Source of the DNA: Nonomuraea soli
GTDB lineage: Bacteria > Actinomycetota > Actinomycetes > Streptosporangiales > Streptosporangiaceae
Assembly (NCBI RefSeq): GCF_013761175.1
Contig: NZ_JACDUR010000001.1
Location: 682,001-746,000, forward strand
Direction: 5' to 3'
DNA: 64,000 nt
Shown: piece after piece, positions 32,824 to 41,305 of the stretch
How positions within the stretch are numbered: position 1 is the first letter of the stretch
Layout: the number at the start of each line of letters is the position of its first letter
Made by a program: the position numbers and the translations under genes
Notes under the pieces: generated by a model
What the model saw: only the letters and a program-made list of their open reading frames with translations
Told to the model about the DNA's origin: nothing
Databases searched by the model: none

Positions 32824-34019
32824 GCGGGCACCTCCACGCGTACGCGGAACGCGCCGCCGTCGCGGCAGGCCGACGACCGGCCGCCCGCCTGTTCGGCGCG
32901 TTCGCGCAACCCCGTCAGCCCACCGCCCGCCTCGACCACGCCGCCGTCGCGGGTGGCCACGGAGGAGGAGCGGGGGTTCGCCTCGGCCGCGTCGTGGTGT
33001 GAGGGGCCGGCCGAGCCGCTGTTCGCCTCGCCACCCGATACACCGTCGTTGACCACCTCCAGTTGCGCCGACCCGCCGCCCACCACCGTGGTGATCGAGC
33101 ACGTCGTGGCCCGGCTGTGGCGCAGCACGTTGGTCACCGCCTCCCGCACCGCCCACGCCAGCGCCTCCTCCGAGGCCCTGGGCAACACCGCCGCGGCCAG
33201 GTTGACCTGGCACTCCACTCCCGAGGCCTCCAGCAGCGCCACCGCCCGATGTGTCTCCTGGGCCAGCGAGATCTCCCGATACCCCCTGGCCACCTTGCGG
33301 ACGTCCTGCGCGGCCTCGCGGGCGACGGAGACGAGCTCGGCCACCTCCACCCGCGCGGCCCCCGGGTCGCGGTCGAGCAGCCGCGAGGCCAGGTCGCCCT
33401 TGAGCGCGATGGCCGTCAGGCTGCGCCCGAGCCCGTCGTGCAGGTCGCGCGAGATGCGCAGCCGCTCGCCGAGCACGGCAGCCTCGGCGAGGTCGGCGCG
33501 GGCCTGCTCGAGCTCGGCGGTGACGCGCACCAGCCGGATCAGGGCGTAGATCGCCGTGGAGCCGAGGAACAGGTTGAGCGCGTTGGTGGTGAGCGTGACG
33601 ATCGCGACGCCGGCCGGCAGCATCGACGCCGCCGCGCTGTCGAACAGGACCGCGAAGTGGTAGCCCGACATGGCGAGCGTCATCGGGATCGAGAACCGGA
33701 GCGGCACGAGGGCCAGCAGGGCGCCGCCCAGCAGCGGCGCGGTGACCCCTGACCAGCCGTCGGGCAGGTAGGCGTCGGGCAGGAAGGTGGCCACCGCCTG
33801 CACGAGCAGGGGGAGCGGGTGGAGCGGCGGGCGGGCGCCGTCGAGCGCGGCCCGCATGTTGAGGAAGTGGGGCACGCAGACCCCGGCCACCGCCAGGGCC
33901 ACGGTCACGCTCAGCCAGGGGATGCCGCGCCCGAGGTAGAGGACCGTCGCCCAGGTGAGATACAGGAGGGAGAAGCCGGCGATGACGGTGATGGCCAGCC
34001 TGCGGGCGGTGATGCTCAT
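32820..34019 (-). CDS. membrane sensor histidine kinase, NarL-type (HisKA_3)
   Basis: Kinase of 399 residues with about five to six membrane helices in residues ~1-165. The HisKA_3 phospho-acceptor box is RISRDLHDGLGRSLTAIALK (His ~residue 197), and the HATPase domain has N-box AWAVREAVTNVLRHS and G1 LEVVNDGV. Between G1 and the next glycine box (GGGLTGLRERA) there is a ~40-residue Ser/Ala/Gly/His-rich insertion in the ATP-lid region, longer than usual. The gene lies 22 bases after the ABC permease gene and overlaps the response regulator by four bases. The topology resembles DesK-type membrane sensors. Confidence 0.93.
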   Translation of the reverse strand: MSITARRLAITVIAGFSLLYLTWATVLYLGRGIPWLSVTVALAVAGVCVPHFLNMRAALDGARPPLHPLPLLVQAVATFLPDAYLPDGWSGVTAPLLGGALLALVPLRFSIPMTLAMSGYHFAVLFDSAAASMLPAGVAIVTLTTNALNLFLGSTAIYALIRLVRVTAELEQARADLAEAAVLGERLRISRDLHDGLGRSLTAIALKGDLASRLLDRDPGAARVEVAELVSVAREAAQDVRKVARGYREISLAQETHRAVALLEASGVECQVNLAAAVLPRASEEALAWAVREAVTNVLRHSRATTCSITTVVGGGSAQLEVVNDGVSGGEANSGSAGPSHHDAAEANPRSSSVATRDGGVVEAGGGLTGLRERAEQAGGRSSACRDGGAFRVRVEVPA

Positions 34020-34041
34020 GCCGGGATGGTAGCCAGCCCGG

Positions 34042-34773
34042 TCATCGCCGGGGTTCCCAGCGGAACGCCCTGTGGATAACCAGGGCGGCCAGGATCACGC
34101 CCGCCCCGACCCGCAGGATCGCGGGAAGGTAGTCGGTCCCGCCCGTGTAGGTCTCGCCGAGGGCGTCGGCGACCGCGATGCCCGGCCACCAGCCCAGCAC
34201 CTGCGCCACCCAGCCGGGCAGGAGTTCGATCAGCGGCCCGAACCCGCCCGAGCCCAGGCCGGCCAGCATGAAGAACGGCATGGCCAGCACCGGGGCCAGT
34301 TCGGCGCGCGGCACCACGACGGTGAACGCCGCCCCGAGTGCCGCCAGCACGATCGCGCCCACGACCACCCACGCCGCGAACAGCACCGGCTGGGCGGGAG
34401 GGGGCAGCACGCCCATCACCCAGAGCGCCACCGAGATGATCATGACCTGGACGACCGCCTGGAGAGCGATGTTGGCGATCTCCCCAGCGAGGATGGAGCC
34501 GTCGCCCAGGCCGGTGGCGCGCATGCGCTTGGCCACGAGCTGGTCGCGCCTGGCCGTCAGGGTGATGGCGGCCTGCTGGAAGGCGATGATCGTGAACACC
34601 ATCGCCAGCACGCCGAGGTGCGTGCGTGTGTCGGCCGTCGCCCCGAGCCTGTGCATCATGACGGGCAGCCCGATGCCCAGTCCGAGTGGCAGCGCCAGCC
34701 CCACGGTGAGCACCACCCGGTCGCGCCAGTACAGCCGCCCGGCGAACCGGGCCACGGTCAGGGTTTCACGCAT
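34042..34773 (-). CDS. ABC-2 type exporter permease
   Basis: Membrane subunit of 243 residues with six hydrophobic segments, for example VLTVGLALPLGLGIGLPV, LGVLAMVFTIIAFQQAAITL and VVVGAIVLAALGAAFTVVV. The conserved TARRDQLVAKRMRATGLGDG loop is typical of ABC-2 permeases. ATG 34773 follows GGAGGTG by about eight bases and overlaps the ATPase stop by eight bases, so the two subunits are coupled. The substrate is unknown; ABC-2 pairs linked to DesK/LiaS-like kinases often export lipids or peptides, or confer antibiotic resistance. Confidence 0.9.
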   Translation of the reverse strand: MRETLTVARFAGRLYWRDRVVLTVGLALPLGLGIGLPVMMHRLGATADTRTHLGVLAMVFTIIAFQQAAITLTARRDQLVAKRMRATGLGDGSILAGEIANIALQAVVQVMIISVALWVMGVLPPPAQPVLFAAWVVVGAIVLAALGAAFTVVVPRAELAPVLAMPFFMLAGLGSGGFGPLIELLPGWVAQVLGWWPGIAVADALGETYTGGTDYLPAILRVGAGVILAALVIHRAFRWEPRR

Positions 34774-35650
34774 CGGTACCCACCTCCAGGAACAGCTCCT
34801 CCAGCGACGCCGTACGGACCTCGAGGCCGCGCAGCCGCACACCCTGCGCGGCCGCCCAGCCCAGCAGGGTCTGGGCGGCCAGGTCGGGGTCGTCGGCCGA
34901 GCACACCCAGCGCCCGCCCTCGACGCGCACCGGCAGCGGCAGCGATGAGGGGTCGATCCCCGGCAGCGCCTCGAAGATCACCCGCCCGGTCCCGGCGGCC
35001 AGGATCTCGGCCATGCCGCCCGTGGTGACGATCTCCCCCTTGTCCATGATCGCCACAGAGCGGGCGAGCTGCTGGGCTTCGTCCAGGTAGTGGGTGGTGA
35101 GCAGGATCGCCGTGCCCTCGTCCGCAAGGGAGCGCACGACCTCCCACGTGGCGCGGCGGCCCTCGGGGTCCATGCCGGTCGTCGGCTCGTCCAGGAACAG
35201 CACCTTCGGTCGTCCCAGGAGCGCCAGCGCCAGGTCGAGCCGCCGCTTCTCGCCACCCGACAGCTGCCGCACCTTCACCGCCGCCTTCTGCAGCAGCCCG
35301 GCCAGCTCCAGCGCCTCGAACGCCGGCCGCGCCGAGGGGACGAAGGCGCGCCACGACTCGGCGGTCTGGTTCACCGTCAGGTCGGGGAAGAACCCGGCCT
35401 CCTGCAGCATGATGCCCGTGCTCCGCCGTACGGCACGCCGGTCCTTGACGGGGTCGAGGCCGAGCACGCGCACCTGGCCCGCGTCGGGCCTCTGGAAGCC
35501 GGCCAGCAGCTCCAGCGTGGTGGTCTTGCCCGCCCCGTTACGCCCGAGCAGGGCGAAGATCTCGCCCCGCGCCACCTCGAACGAGACGCGCCTGACCGCC
35601 TCGAAGCCTCCGTAGGACCTGCTCAGGTCCCGAACCGTGATCGCTGTCAT
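34766..35650 (-). CDS. ABC exporter ATP-binding subunit
   Basis: Cytoplasmic ATPase of 294 residues. Walker A is LLGRNGAGKTTTLELLAG (residues ~34-51), Q-loop IMLQEAGF, signature VRQLSGGEKRRLDLALALL, Walker B VLFLDEPTTGMDP and the switch His in LTTHYLDEA. The ~80-residue C-terminal extension is typical of CcmA/DrrA-type drug or lipid exporters. It is the first gene of a coupled minus-strand operon with permease, sensor kinase and response regulator. Its promoter should lie in the 45-base gap before the hydrolase gene or further upstream. Confidence 0.95.
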   Translation of the reverse strand: MTAITVRDLSRSYGGFEAVRRVSFEVARGEIFALLGRNGAGKTTTLELLAGFQRPDAGQVRVLGLDPVKDRRAVRRSTGIMLQEAGFFPDLTVNQTAESWRAFVPSARPAFEALELAGLLQKAAVKVRQLSGGEKRRLDLALALLGRPKVLFLDEPTTGMDPEGRRATWEVVRSLADEGTAILLTTHYLDEAQQLARSVAIMDKGEIVTTGGMAEILAAGTGRVIFEALPGIDPSSLPLPVRVEGGRWVCSADDPDLAAQTLLGWAAAQGVRLRGLEVRTASLEELFLEVGTDA

Positions 35651-35695
35651 GCCTACGATCGTTGGCGATCGGCGGCGCAGGCGGCAGTGAGGAAT

Positions 35696-36337
35696 TCACA
35701 ATCTCGCGGCGACCGCCTCCGGGTCGGCCAGGTGGTGCAGGTGGTGGCCGGGGATCTGCTCCACGGTCCAGCCGCGTGCCTGGGCCTCGCGGGCGTCGTC
35801 ACCGTACGGCGGGCCGTACCAGAGGTAGGTGCAGGGACGCGCGTCCCACCCGGAGGGCACGGGCACCGTCTGCTCGAAGTAATCGAGCGGCAGTCGCGGC
35901 TGCTCCTCGCTCACCCGCCTCCTGATCTCCTGCGACGGGAAGAGCGCGGCCACGTCGGGCTCCATCCACCAGTCGGTCCAGCGCGGCAGCACGCCGTCGA
36001 GGTCGGCGAGCTTGCGCAGGAACGCCACCTGCTCGTCCTTGCCCGCCGAGACGGACCCCTCCGCGGGAGGCAGCAGCGCGTCGACGAAGACACACCGCTC
36101 GACCTCCAGGGCCTGGCACAGCAGCGGGACGAACAGCCCGGCGTTGCTGTGCGGCACGAGCGTCAGCGGACCCGCGGGCACCTGCGCCGCGACCGTCTCG
36201 ACGACGCTGTTCCAGTACGGCGGAGCCTGCCTGGCGATGCGCCTCAGATCCGGCACCACGGCGCCCGGCAGCAGCGCGGCGACGGGGGACCAGCTGGCGG
36301 GACCGAGCAGGGGGCTGTGGAGCAGGACCACGGTCAT
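35696..36337 (-). CDS. alpha/beta hydrolase
   Basis: Soluble hydrolase of about 213 residues. The first strand MTVVLLHSPLLGPASW carries the oxyanion loop. The nucleophile elbow is atypical: LTLVPHSNAGLFVPLL, so the Ser sits in HSNAG rather than GxSxG. A late Asp and the His cluster PGHHLHHLADPEAVA could complete the triad. ATG 36337 was chosen; a GTG at 36361 overlapping the MocR stop as GTGA is an alternative that would couple the two genes. The downstream gene on this strand is the ABC ATPase. Substrate unknown. Confidence 0.8.
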   Translation of the reverse strand: MTVVLLHSPLLGPASWSPVAALLPGAVVPDLRRIARQAPPYWNSVVETVAAQVPAGPLTLVPHSNAGLFVPLLCQALEVERCVFVDALLPPAEGSVSAGKDEQVAFLRKLADLDGVLPRWTDWWMEPDVAALFPSQEIRRRVSEEQPRLPLDYFEQTVPVPSGWDARPCTYLWYGPPYGDDAREAQARGWTVEQIPGHHLHHLADPEAVAARL

Positions 36338-36357
36338 GCCAGTGACGTTCCCAGATT

Positions 36358-37773
36358 TCACACGATCAGTGCATGGCGCGTGCTCCTGGCGGCGCTGCCG
36401 TCGTAGGCGGCCCAGGCGCGGGCGAGGTCGCGTACGGCGGCGCTCAGCTCCTCCCGCGCGAACAGGAAGTGCAGGCGCATGCGGTCACCCGCGGCGCCCA
36501 GGGGGTCGAACCCGCGCCCGGGGGCGATGGCCACGCCGTGACGCTGGGCGAGCTGGGCGAAGGCGTCGACGTCGCCGCGGGGGATGCGCACCCACAACGT
36601 CTGGCCGCCCATCGCGGGCCTGAACTCCCAGTCGGGCAGGTGCGCCGCCAGCTCGCGGCACAGGTGGTCGTGGCGCTCCTTCAGCAGCTCGATCCTGCTG
36701 CGCCGTACCTCCTCCATACGTTCCAGGAGCCAGGCGGCGGCCAGCTGGGAGGCGACCTCGCCCCCGAGGTCGTGGATGGCCCGCAGCCTGGCCAGGCGCG
36801 AGACCAGCGGCGTCGGGGCGCGCACCCAGCCCACCCGCATGCCGCCCCAGACGGACTTGCTCATGGACGAGATCGTGATCGCGCGCTCGTCGAAGGCGGC
36901 CAGGGGAGGGGGCACCTCGCCGTCGAAGCACAGCTCGGCGCAGACCTCGTCGTCGATCACCGGGAAGTCCTGCCCGGCGAGGTGCCGACGGGTCGCCGTG
37001 TCCATGATCGCGCCGCCGGGGTTGCTGGCCGTCGGGATGACGTACAGCAGGGCCGGGCGCTCGCCCCTGAGCGCACCGCTCAGGGGATCGGTGTCGACGG
37101 GCCTGATCACGGCGCTGGCCTGGCGGAAGACCTCCAGCGCTCCCGGATAGGTCGGCGACTCGGTCAGCACGGTGTCGCCGGGGCTCACCAGCAGCGTCGT
37201 GAGCAGCGTGAGCGCCTGCTGCGCGCCGGTGGTCACGATGATCTGCTCGGCACTCGTGGGCAGGCCGCGGCGGCGGTAGGAGGCGGCGATCGCCTCGCGC
37301 AGGAGCGGATGCCCGGCGGGCTGGTAGCCCAGGTCGTGGCGGGTGCGGGCGATCGTGGACGCCGCGTGGTGGTAGGCCTCGGCCAGGATCGCGGGAGGCT
37401 CCTCGGGGGCGGCGCAGGTCAGCAGGCGCACATTGTCGGGCGGGTTGAGGATGTGCATGAGCAGGGGATTGGGGATGACCTCCTTGTTCGCCGACGGCGC
37501 GGCGTCCATCTCGGCCACCCGCGTGCCGCTGCCCTGCCGCCGTACGACGCGGCCTTCCTGCTGGAGCAGGTCGTAGGCGGACACGACCGTGCCGCGGCCG
37601 ACGGCGAGCCGCTCGGCCAGCATCCGGTCGGGCGGCAGCTGGGCGCCGGAGCCGAGCACGCCGTCGTCGATCAGCGCGCGCAGGCGGGCGGCCAGCAGCA
37701 GGTAGAGCGGCCCGCGACCGGAGGCCCAGCGGCCGAGCAGGTCCACCAGGTCATCCAGATTGGCTCCATTCAT
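36358..37773 (-). CDS. MocR-type regulator (GntR HTH + aminotransferase domain)
   Basis: PLP-binding transcription factor of 471 residues. The N-terminal GntR winged helix (residues ~15-85) shows GPLYLLLAARLRALI then LPPDRMLAERLAVGRGTVVS. The aminotransferase-like domain has the PLP lysine in ISSMSKSVWGGMRVGW and NPGG in IPTASNPGGAI. It is divergent from a transsulfuration enzyme gene, with boxes between them (separate entry), so it likely senses PLP or an amino acid and controls that operon and itself. ATG 37773 was chosen because the conserved opening LDDLVDLLGRW follows; ATGs at 37788 and 37803 are possible. No ribosome site is visible. Confidence 0.92.
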   Translation of the reverse strand: MNGANLDDLVDLLGRWASGRGPLYLLLAARLRALIDDGVLGSGAQLPPDRMLAERLAVGRGTVVSAYDLLQQEGRVVRRQGSGTRVAEMDAAPSANKEVIPNPLLMHILNPPDNVRLLTCAAPEEPPAILAEAYHHAASTIARTRHDLGYQPAGHPLLREAIAASYRRRGLPTSAEQIIVTTGAQQALTLLTTLLVSPGDTVLTESPTYPGALEVFRQASAVIRPVDTDPLSGALRGERPALLYVIPTASNPGGAIMDTATRRHLAGQDFPVIDDEVCAELCFDGEVPPPLAAFDERAITISSMSKSVWGGMRVGWVRAPTPLVSRLARLRAIHDLGGEVASQLAAAWLLERMEEVRRSRIELLKERHDHLCRELAAHLPDWEFRPAMGGQTLWVRIPRGDVDAFAQLAQRHGVAIAPGRGFDPLGAAGDRMRLHFLFAREELSAAVRDLARAWAAYDGSAARSTRHALIV

Positions 37774-37812
37774 GGACCAATTTTGCATGATTGGCTCTGA
37801 CATCGGGCCATT
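37759..37812. promoter_or_regulatory. alternating ATTGG boxes, candidate MocR operator
   Basis: ATTGGCTC occurs at 37759-37766 and 37790-37797 on the plus strand, 31 bp apart (about three helical turns). Between them ATTGGTCC occurs on the minus strand (37781-37774), and a weaker AATGGCCC is at 37812-37805. Alternating half-sites at ~15-bp steps fit a dimeric GntR-type DNA-binding domain. The boxes cover the start region of the MocR gene and the promoter of the divergent transsulfuration operon. Confidence 0.6.
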
Positions 37813-37832
37813 TGGCGAGAAATCCTGAAGAC

Positions 37833-39002
37833 ATGCGACCTGAGACCCGTACCGTCCGCCTGCCCCAGCCGCCCGTCACCGGCAGCACGCCGATCACCGT
37901 CCCCCTCTACCAGACCTCGGGTTTCGTCTTCGACGACGCGCAGGCCATGGCCGAGGGCATGAGCCGCCCCGACGGGGCGTTCGTCTACGGCCGCTACTCC
38001 AACCCGACCGTGCGCTCCCTGGAGGAGGCCGTATCGGGCCTGGAGGGCGGCGTCGCCGCGATCGCGACCGGGTCCGGCATGGGCGCGATCAACAGCGTGC
38101 TGCTCGGACTGCTCAAGCCCGGCGACCACCTGATCGCCCAGGAGGCCCTGTACGGCGGCACCGCCGCGATGATCAACGAGCTGGTGGCCAGATTCGGCGT
38201 CACCGTCACCTACGTGCCCGAGACCGACCCCGCCGCGCTGCGCGCCGCCGCCACCCCCGCGACCAGGCTCGTCTACCTGGAGACCATCGCCAACCCCGTC
38301 GGCCAGGTGGCAGACCTGCCCGCCATGTGCGCCGCCGCCCGCGAGCTCGGCCTGACCACCGTCGTCGACAACACCTTCGCCACCCCCGTGCTGTGCCGCC
38401 CGATCGAGCACGGCGCGGACATCGTGGTGCATTCGCTGACCAAGTACATCTCCGGCCACACCGACGTGGTCGGCGGCATCGCGGTCTTCGCCGACGACGC
38501 CCTCTACCGGAAGGTCTGGCACTTCGCCATCGAGCTCGGCGCCTCCGCCGACCCCTTCGCCGCCTGGCTCACCCTGCGCGGCCTGCAGACCCTGGCGCTG
38601 CGCATGGAACGCCACTGCGCCAACGCCCAGCTCGTCGCCGAGCGCCTGGCCGACCACCCGAAGGTCACCAAGGTGCACTACGCGGGGCTGCCCGGCCACG
38701 CCTCCCATGAGGTGGCGGCCAAGCTCCTGTCGGGCTCCGGCGGCGTGCTCGCCTTCGACCTGGCCGGGGGCAGGCAGGCGGCCGAGGCGTTCATGCGGTC
38801 GACGCGGCTGGTGCTGCTCGCGCCCTCGCTCGGCGGCGTCGAGACGCTGATGCTGCACCCGGCCAGCACCTCGCACCGGGCGCTCGACGAGGCGGAACTG
38901 GCCCGTACAGGGATCTCGCAGGGCACGGTACGGCTCGCGGTGGGTATCGAACACGCGGAAGACTTGTGGGAGGACATCGCCCAGGCATTGGACAACGCAT
39001 GA
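37833..39002 (+). CDS. transsulfuration PLP enzyme (cystathionine gamma-synthase / methionine gamma-lyase family)
   Basis: Fold-type I PLP enzyme of 389 residues. Family motifs: TPITVPLYQTSGFVFDD, GRYSNPTVRSLEEAVSGLEG, ATGSGMGAI, DNTFATPVLCRPIEHGAD, and the PLP lysine in VHSLTKYISGHTDVVGG (residue ~206). The C-terminal SLGGVETLMLHPASTSH box holds the substrate-binding Arg/Ser region. Sequence alone does not decide between synthase and lyase. The coupled threonine dehydratase downstream (ATGA overlap) suggests a shared alpha-ketobutyrate-producing role, so a gamma-lyase is plausible. Regulation by the divergent MocR protein is likely. Confidence 0.9.
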   Translation: MRPETRTVRLPQPPVTGSTPITVPLYQTSGFVFDDAQAMAEGMSRPDGAFVYGRYSNPTVRSLEEAVSGLEGGVAAIATGSGMGAINSVLLGLLKPGDHLIAQEALYGGTAAMINELVARFGVTVTYVPETDPAALRAAATPATRLVYLETIANPVGQVADLPAMCAAARELGLTTVVDNTFATPVLCRPIEHGADIVVHSLTKYISGHTDVVGGIAVFADDALYRKVWHFAIELGASADPFAAWLTLRGLQTLALRMERHCANAQLVAERLADHPKVTKVHYAGLPGHASHEVAAKLLSGSGGVLAFDLAGGRQAAEAFMRSTRLVLLAPSLGGVETLMLHPASTSHRALDEAELARTGISQGTVRLAVGIEHAEDLWEDIAQALDNA

Positions 39003-39931
39003 AATTTCAGGACGCGCTCGACGCGGCCGAGCGGATCTCGGGGTACGTCCTGCGCACCCCGACCCTGCGGGTGACGCCGACGCTGACCTTCAAGCTGGAG
39101 CTGCTGCAGCACTCCGGATCCTTCAAGGCGCGCGGCGCCTTCAACCGCATCCTCACCGGTGACGTGCCAGAACCGGGCGTCATCGCCGCCAGCGGCGGCA
39201 ACCACGGCCTCGCCGTCGCCTACGCCGCCCGGCGGCTCGGCGTGCGGGCCGAGATCTTCGTGCCGACCGTGACCAGCCCCGTCAAGGTGGCGGGGCTGCG
39301 GGCCCTGGGAGCCGAGATCACCCAGACCGGGGCCATCTACTCGCAGGCCGCCGAGGCCGCGGCCAAACGTGCCGCCGAGACGGGGGCGCTGCAGGTGCAC
39401 GCCTACGACCAGCCCGAGGTCATCGCCGGGCAGGCGACGACCGGGGTGGAGGTGATGGAGCAGGCGCCCGACACGGACACGATCCTCGTGGCCGTGGGAG
39501 GCGGCGGCTTCGCCGCAGGCGTCTCCCTGGGCAGCGGCGCCGTGCCCGGTACGGCGGGCGGTGGGGGGCCGAAGATCGTCGCGGTGGAGCCCGAGCTCAT
39601 CCCGACGCTCAACGCCGCCCTGAAGGCGGGCGAGCCGGTGCAGGTGCCGGTCAGCGGGGTGGCGGCCGACGCCCTGGGCGCCTCCAAGCTGGGGGCGCTG
39701 GCGTTCGACCTGCTCAGCCGTACGGCACTGACCAGCGTGCTGGTGACGGACGAGGCCATCGAGGACGCTCGCCGTACGCTCTGGCGTGATCACCGGATCG
39801 CGGCCGAGCACTCGGGGGCGACGGCCTACGCGGCGCTGCTGTCGGGAGCGTACGTTCCGGCGCCCGGAGAGAGGGTGGTCGTGGTGATCTGCGGCTCCAA
39901 CACCGATCCGGCCACACTGGTAATCAATTGA
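38999..39931 (+). CDS. serine/threonine dehydratase
   Basis: Fold-type II PLP enzyme of 310 residues, deaminating L-threonine to alpha-ketobutyrate or L-serine to pyruvate. The PLP lysine is in HSGSFKARGAFN (residue ~43), GGNHGLAVAYAARRLG is the conserved Asn/Gly loop, VAVGGGGFAAGVSLG binds the phosphate, and VICGSNTDP is the C-terminal Ser-Asn motif. It lacks an ACT-like regulatory domain, so it resembles the catabolic or short IlvA type. ATG overlaps the stop of the transsulfuration gene. Confidence 0.92.
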   Translation: MKFQDALDAAERISGYVLRTPTLRVTPTLTFKLELLQHSGSFKARGAFNRILTGDVPEPGVIAASGGNHGLAVAYAARRLGVRAEIFVPTVTSPVKVAGLRALGAEITQTGAIYSQAAEAAAKRAAETGALQVHAYDQPEVIAGQATTGVEVMEQAPDTDTILVAVGGGGFAAGVSLGSGAVPGTAGGGGPKIVAVEPELIPTLNAALKAGEPVQVPVSGVAADALGASKLGALAFDLLSRTALTSVLVTDEAIEDARRTLWRDHRIAAEHSGATAYAALLSGAYVPAPGERVVVVICGSNTDPATLVIN

Positions 39932-39990
39932 CAACTCTGAGTCAATGTGATCCACATGTGTGCCGGTAGGGGGCTCGCTAGCATGGAGGA

Positions 39991-40242
39991 GTGAGCGTAC
40001 CTAGAGAGGAATTCAACGCCTTGGTCGAACGAGTGGAAGTGCTCGAGACCTGGGCGGGCCCCGGCCAAGCCGAGGCCCTGGCTCAGACGATCAGAAGCAC
40101 ACGTACAGATGTCACCGACATCAAGGGGCGCATGACGAAGATCGAGAGCCGAATGACATCGCTCGAGAGAATGGTCACGGTGATTCAGCAGGAGCACGGC
40201 GTGCTCCTGAGGGAGATCCTCGACCGCCTCCCGTCGAAGTAA
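39991..40242 (+). CDS. small coiled-coil protein
   Basis: Cytosolic protein of 83 residues predicted to be nearly all helical. Heptad-like patterns run through EEFNALVERVEVLETW and IKGRMTKIESRMTSLERMVT. No known family is recognised. GGAGGA is directly adjacent to the GTG, too close for normal initiation, while TAGCAT (39979-39984) lies six bases upstream, suggesting a leaderless mRNA. An 18-bp dyad TTGAC-N8-GTCAA (39928-39945) overlaps the end of the preceding gene. It is followed by a bidirectional terminator. Confidence 0.7.
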   Translation: MSVPREEFNALVERVEVLETWAGPGQAEALAQTIRSTRTDVTDIKGRMTKIESRMTSLERMVTVIQQEHGVLLREILDRLPSK

Positions 40243-40261
40243 CGGAACAGGTCACTCACGA

Positions 40262-40287
40262 AGTCCGGGCGACCCAGCGCCCGGACT
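40262..40287. terminator. bidirectional hairpin terminator
   Basis: AGTCCGGGCG (40262-40271) pairs perfectly with CGCCCGGACT (40278-40287) around a 6-base loop. It lies between the convergent coiled-coil and panB genes, 19 bases and 13 bases from their stops, and can serve both. Confidence 0.85.
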
Positions 40288-40300
40288 CCGCAAGCCCGGG

Positions 40301-41140
40301 TTAGCTGTAACTGTGCTCCCGCGTCGGGAACGCCCCGTTCACGACCTCGTCCGCGAACGAGCGCACAGCCTGGTCCATCGCCTCGTGCATGTTGAAGTAC
40401 TGCTTGACGAACTTGGCAGGCTGCGGGGTGAGCCCCATGAGGTCCTGCCAGACGAGCACCTGCGCGTCGGTCGAGGGTCCGGCGCCGATGCCGATGGTGG
40501 GGATCGACAGCGACGTGGTCACCCGCTCGGCGAGCTCGAACGGCACGCATTCGAGCACCACGGAGAAGGCGCCCGCCGCCTGGAGGTCCTTGGCGTCGGA
40601 CATCAGCTCGTCGCCCGCCTGGCCGCGGCCCTGCACGCGGTAGCCGCCGAAGGCGTTGACCGACTGGGGAGTCAGCCCGAGGTGCGCCATCACCGGGATA
40701 CCCGCGCTGACCAGGGCTTCGACCTGGGGCAGGACCCGGCGGCCGCCTTCGAGCTTCACCGCGTGCGCGCCCGCCTCCTTCATGAAGCGCGCTGCGGTCT
40801 CGAGAGCCTGCTGGGGAGAGGACTGGTAGGAGCCGAAGGGCAGGTCGGCCACGACCATCGCCCGGCTGGAGCCCCGGACGACGGCGGCGGTGAGCGGCAT
40901 CAGGTCGTCGACCGTGACGGGAAGGGTGGAATCGTAGCCGTAGACGACCATCGCCGCGGAGTCGCCGACGAGCATGACCGGGATGCCGGCCTCGTCGAAC
41001 ACCCGCGCCGTCATGGCGTCGTAGGCGGTGACCATGGGCCACTTCTCGCCGCGGTCCTTGGCCGCCGCGATGTCGCGGACGGTGATCCTGCGCCCTGCCT
41101 TGCCGCCGTAGAGGGTGGTCGGCTGGCTGGTTGAGGACAT
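40301..41140 (-). CDS. panB: 3-methyl-2-oxobutanoate hydroxymethyltransferase
   Basis: First committed step of pantothenate (CoA) synthesis: transfers a hydroxymethyl group from 5,10-methylene-tetrahydrofolate to alpha-ketoisovalerate, giving ketopantoate. The 279-residue length is normal. Motifs: MVTAYDAMTARVFDEAGIPV, LVGDSAAMVVYGYDSTLPVT (metal-binding Asp), KLEGGRRV and MAHLGLTPQSVNAFGGYRVQ with the catalytic Glu in VVLECVPFELAERV. GAGGGAT precedes the ATG. It is monocistronic here, with panC/panD not in the window. Confidence 0.97.
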   Translation of the reverse strand: MSSTSQPTTLYGGKAGRRITVRDIAAAKDRGEKWPMVTAYDAMTARVFDEAGIPVMLVGDSAAMVVYGYDSTLPVTVDDLMPLTAAVVRGSSRAMVVADLPFGSYQSSPQQALETAARFMKEAGAHAVKLEGGRRVLPQVEALVSAGIPVMAHLGLTPQSVNAFGGYRVQGRGQAGDELMSDAKDLQAAGAFSVVLECVPFELAERVTTSLSIPTIGIGAGPSTDAQVLVWQDLMGLTPQPAKFVKQYFNMHEAMDQAVRSFADEVVNGAFPTREHSYS

Positions 41141-41305
41141 AACTATCCCTCCAGATGAGTCTCGAGGCGCCCCTAGTGGCGTACCCGGACGTTTCTGATG
41201 ATTGCACGCGTCGCACTGGATTCAACACCCCTGGGTGCGCAGGTAATCCGGTGGCGAAACTGTCGGTGCCTCCCGTCACAATAGAGGTGGAGGTAAGCAA
41301 TCAAC

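Noticed and set aside
36337..36361. GTG start for the alpha/beta hydrolase coupled to MocR by GTGA
   Set aside because: Not excluded, but the conserved first strand starts at ATG 36337 and no ribosome site supports the GTG; noted as alternative only.
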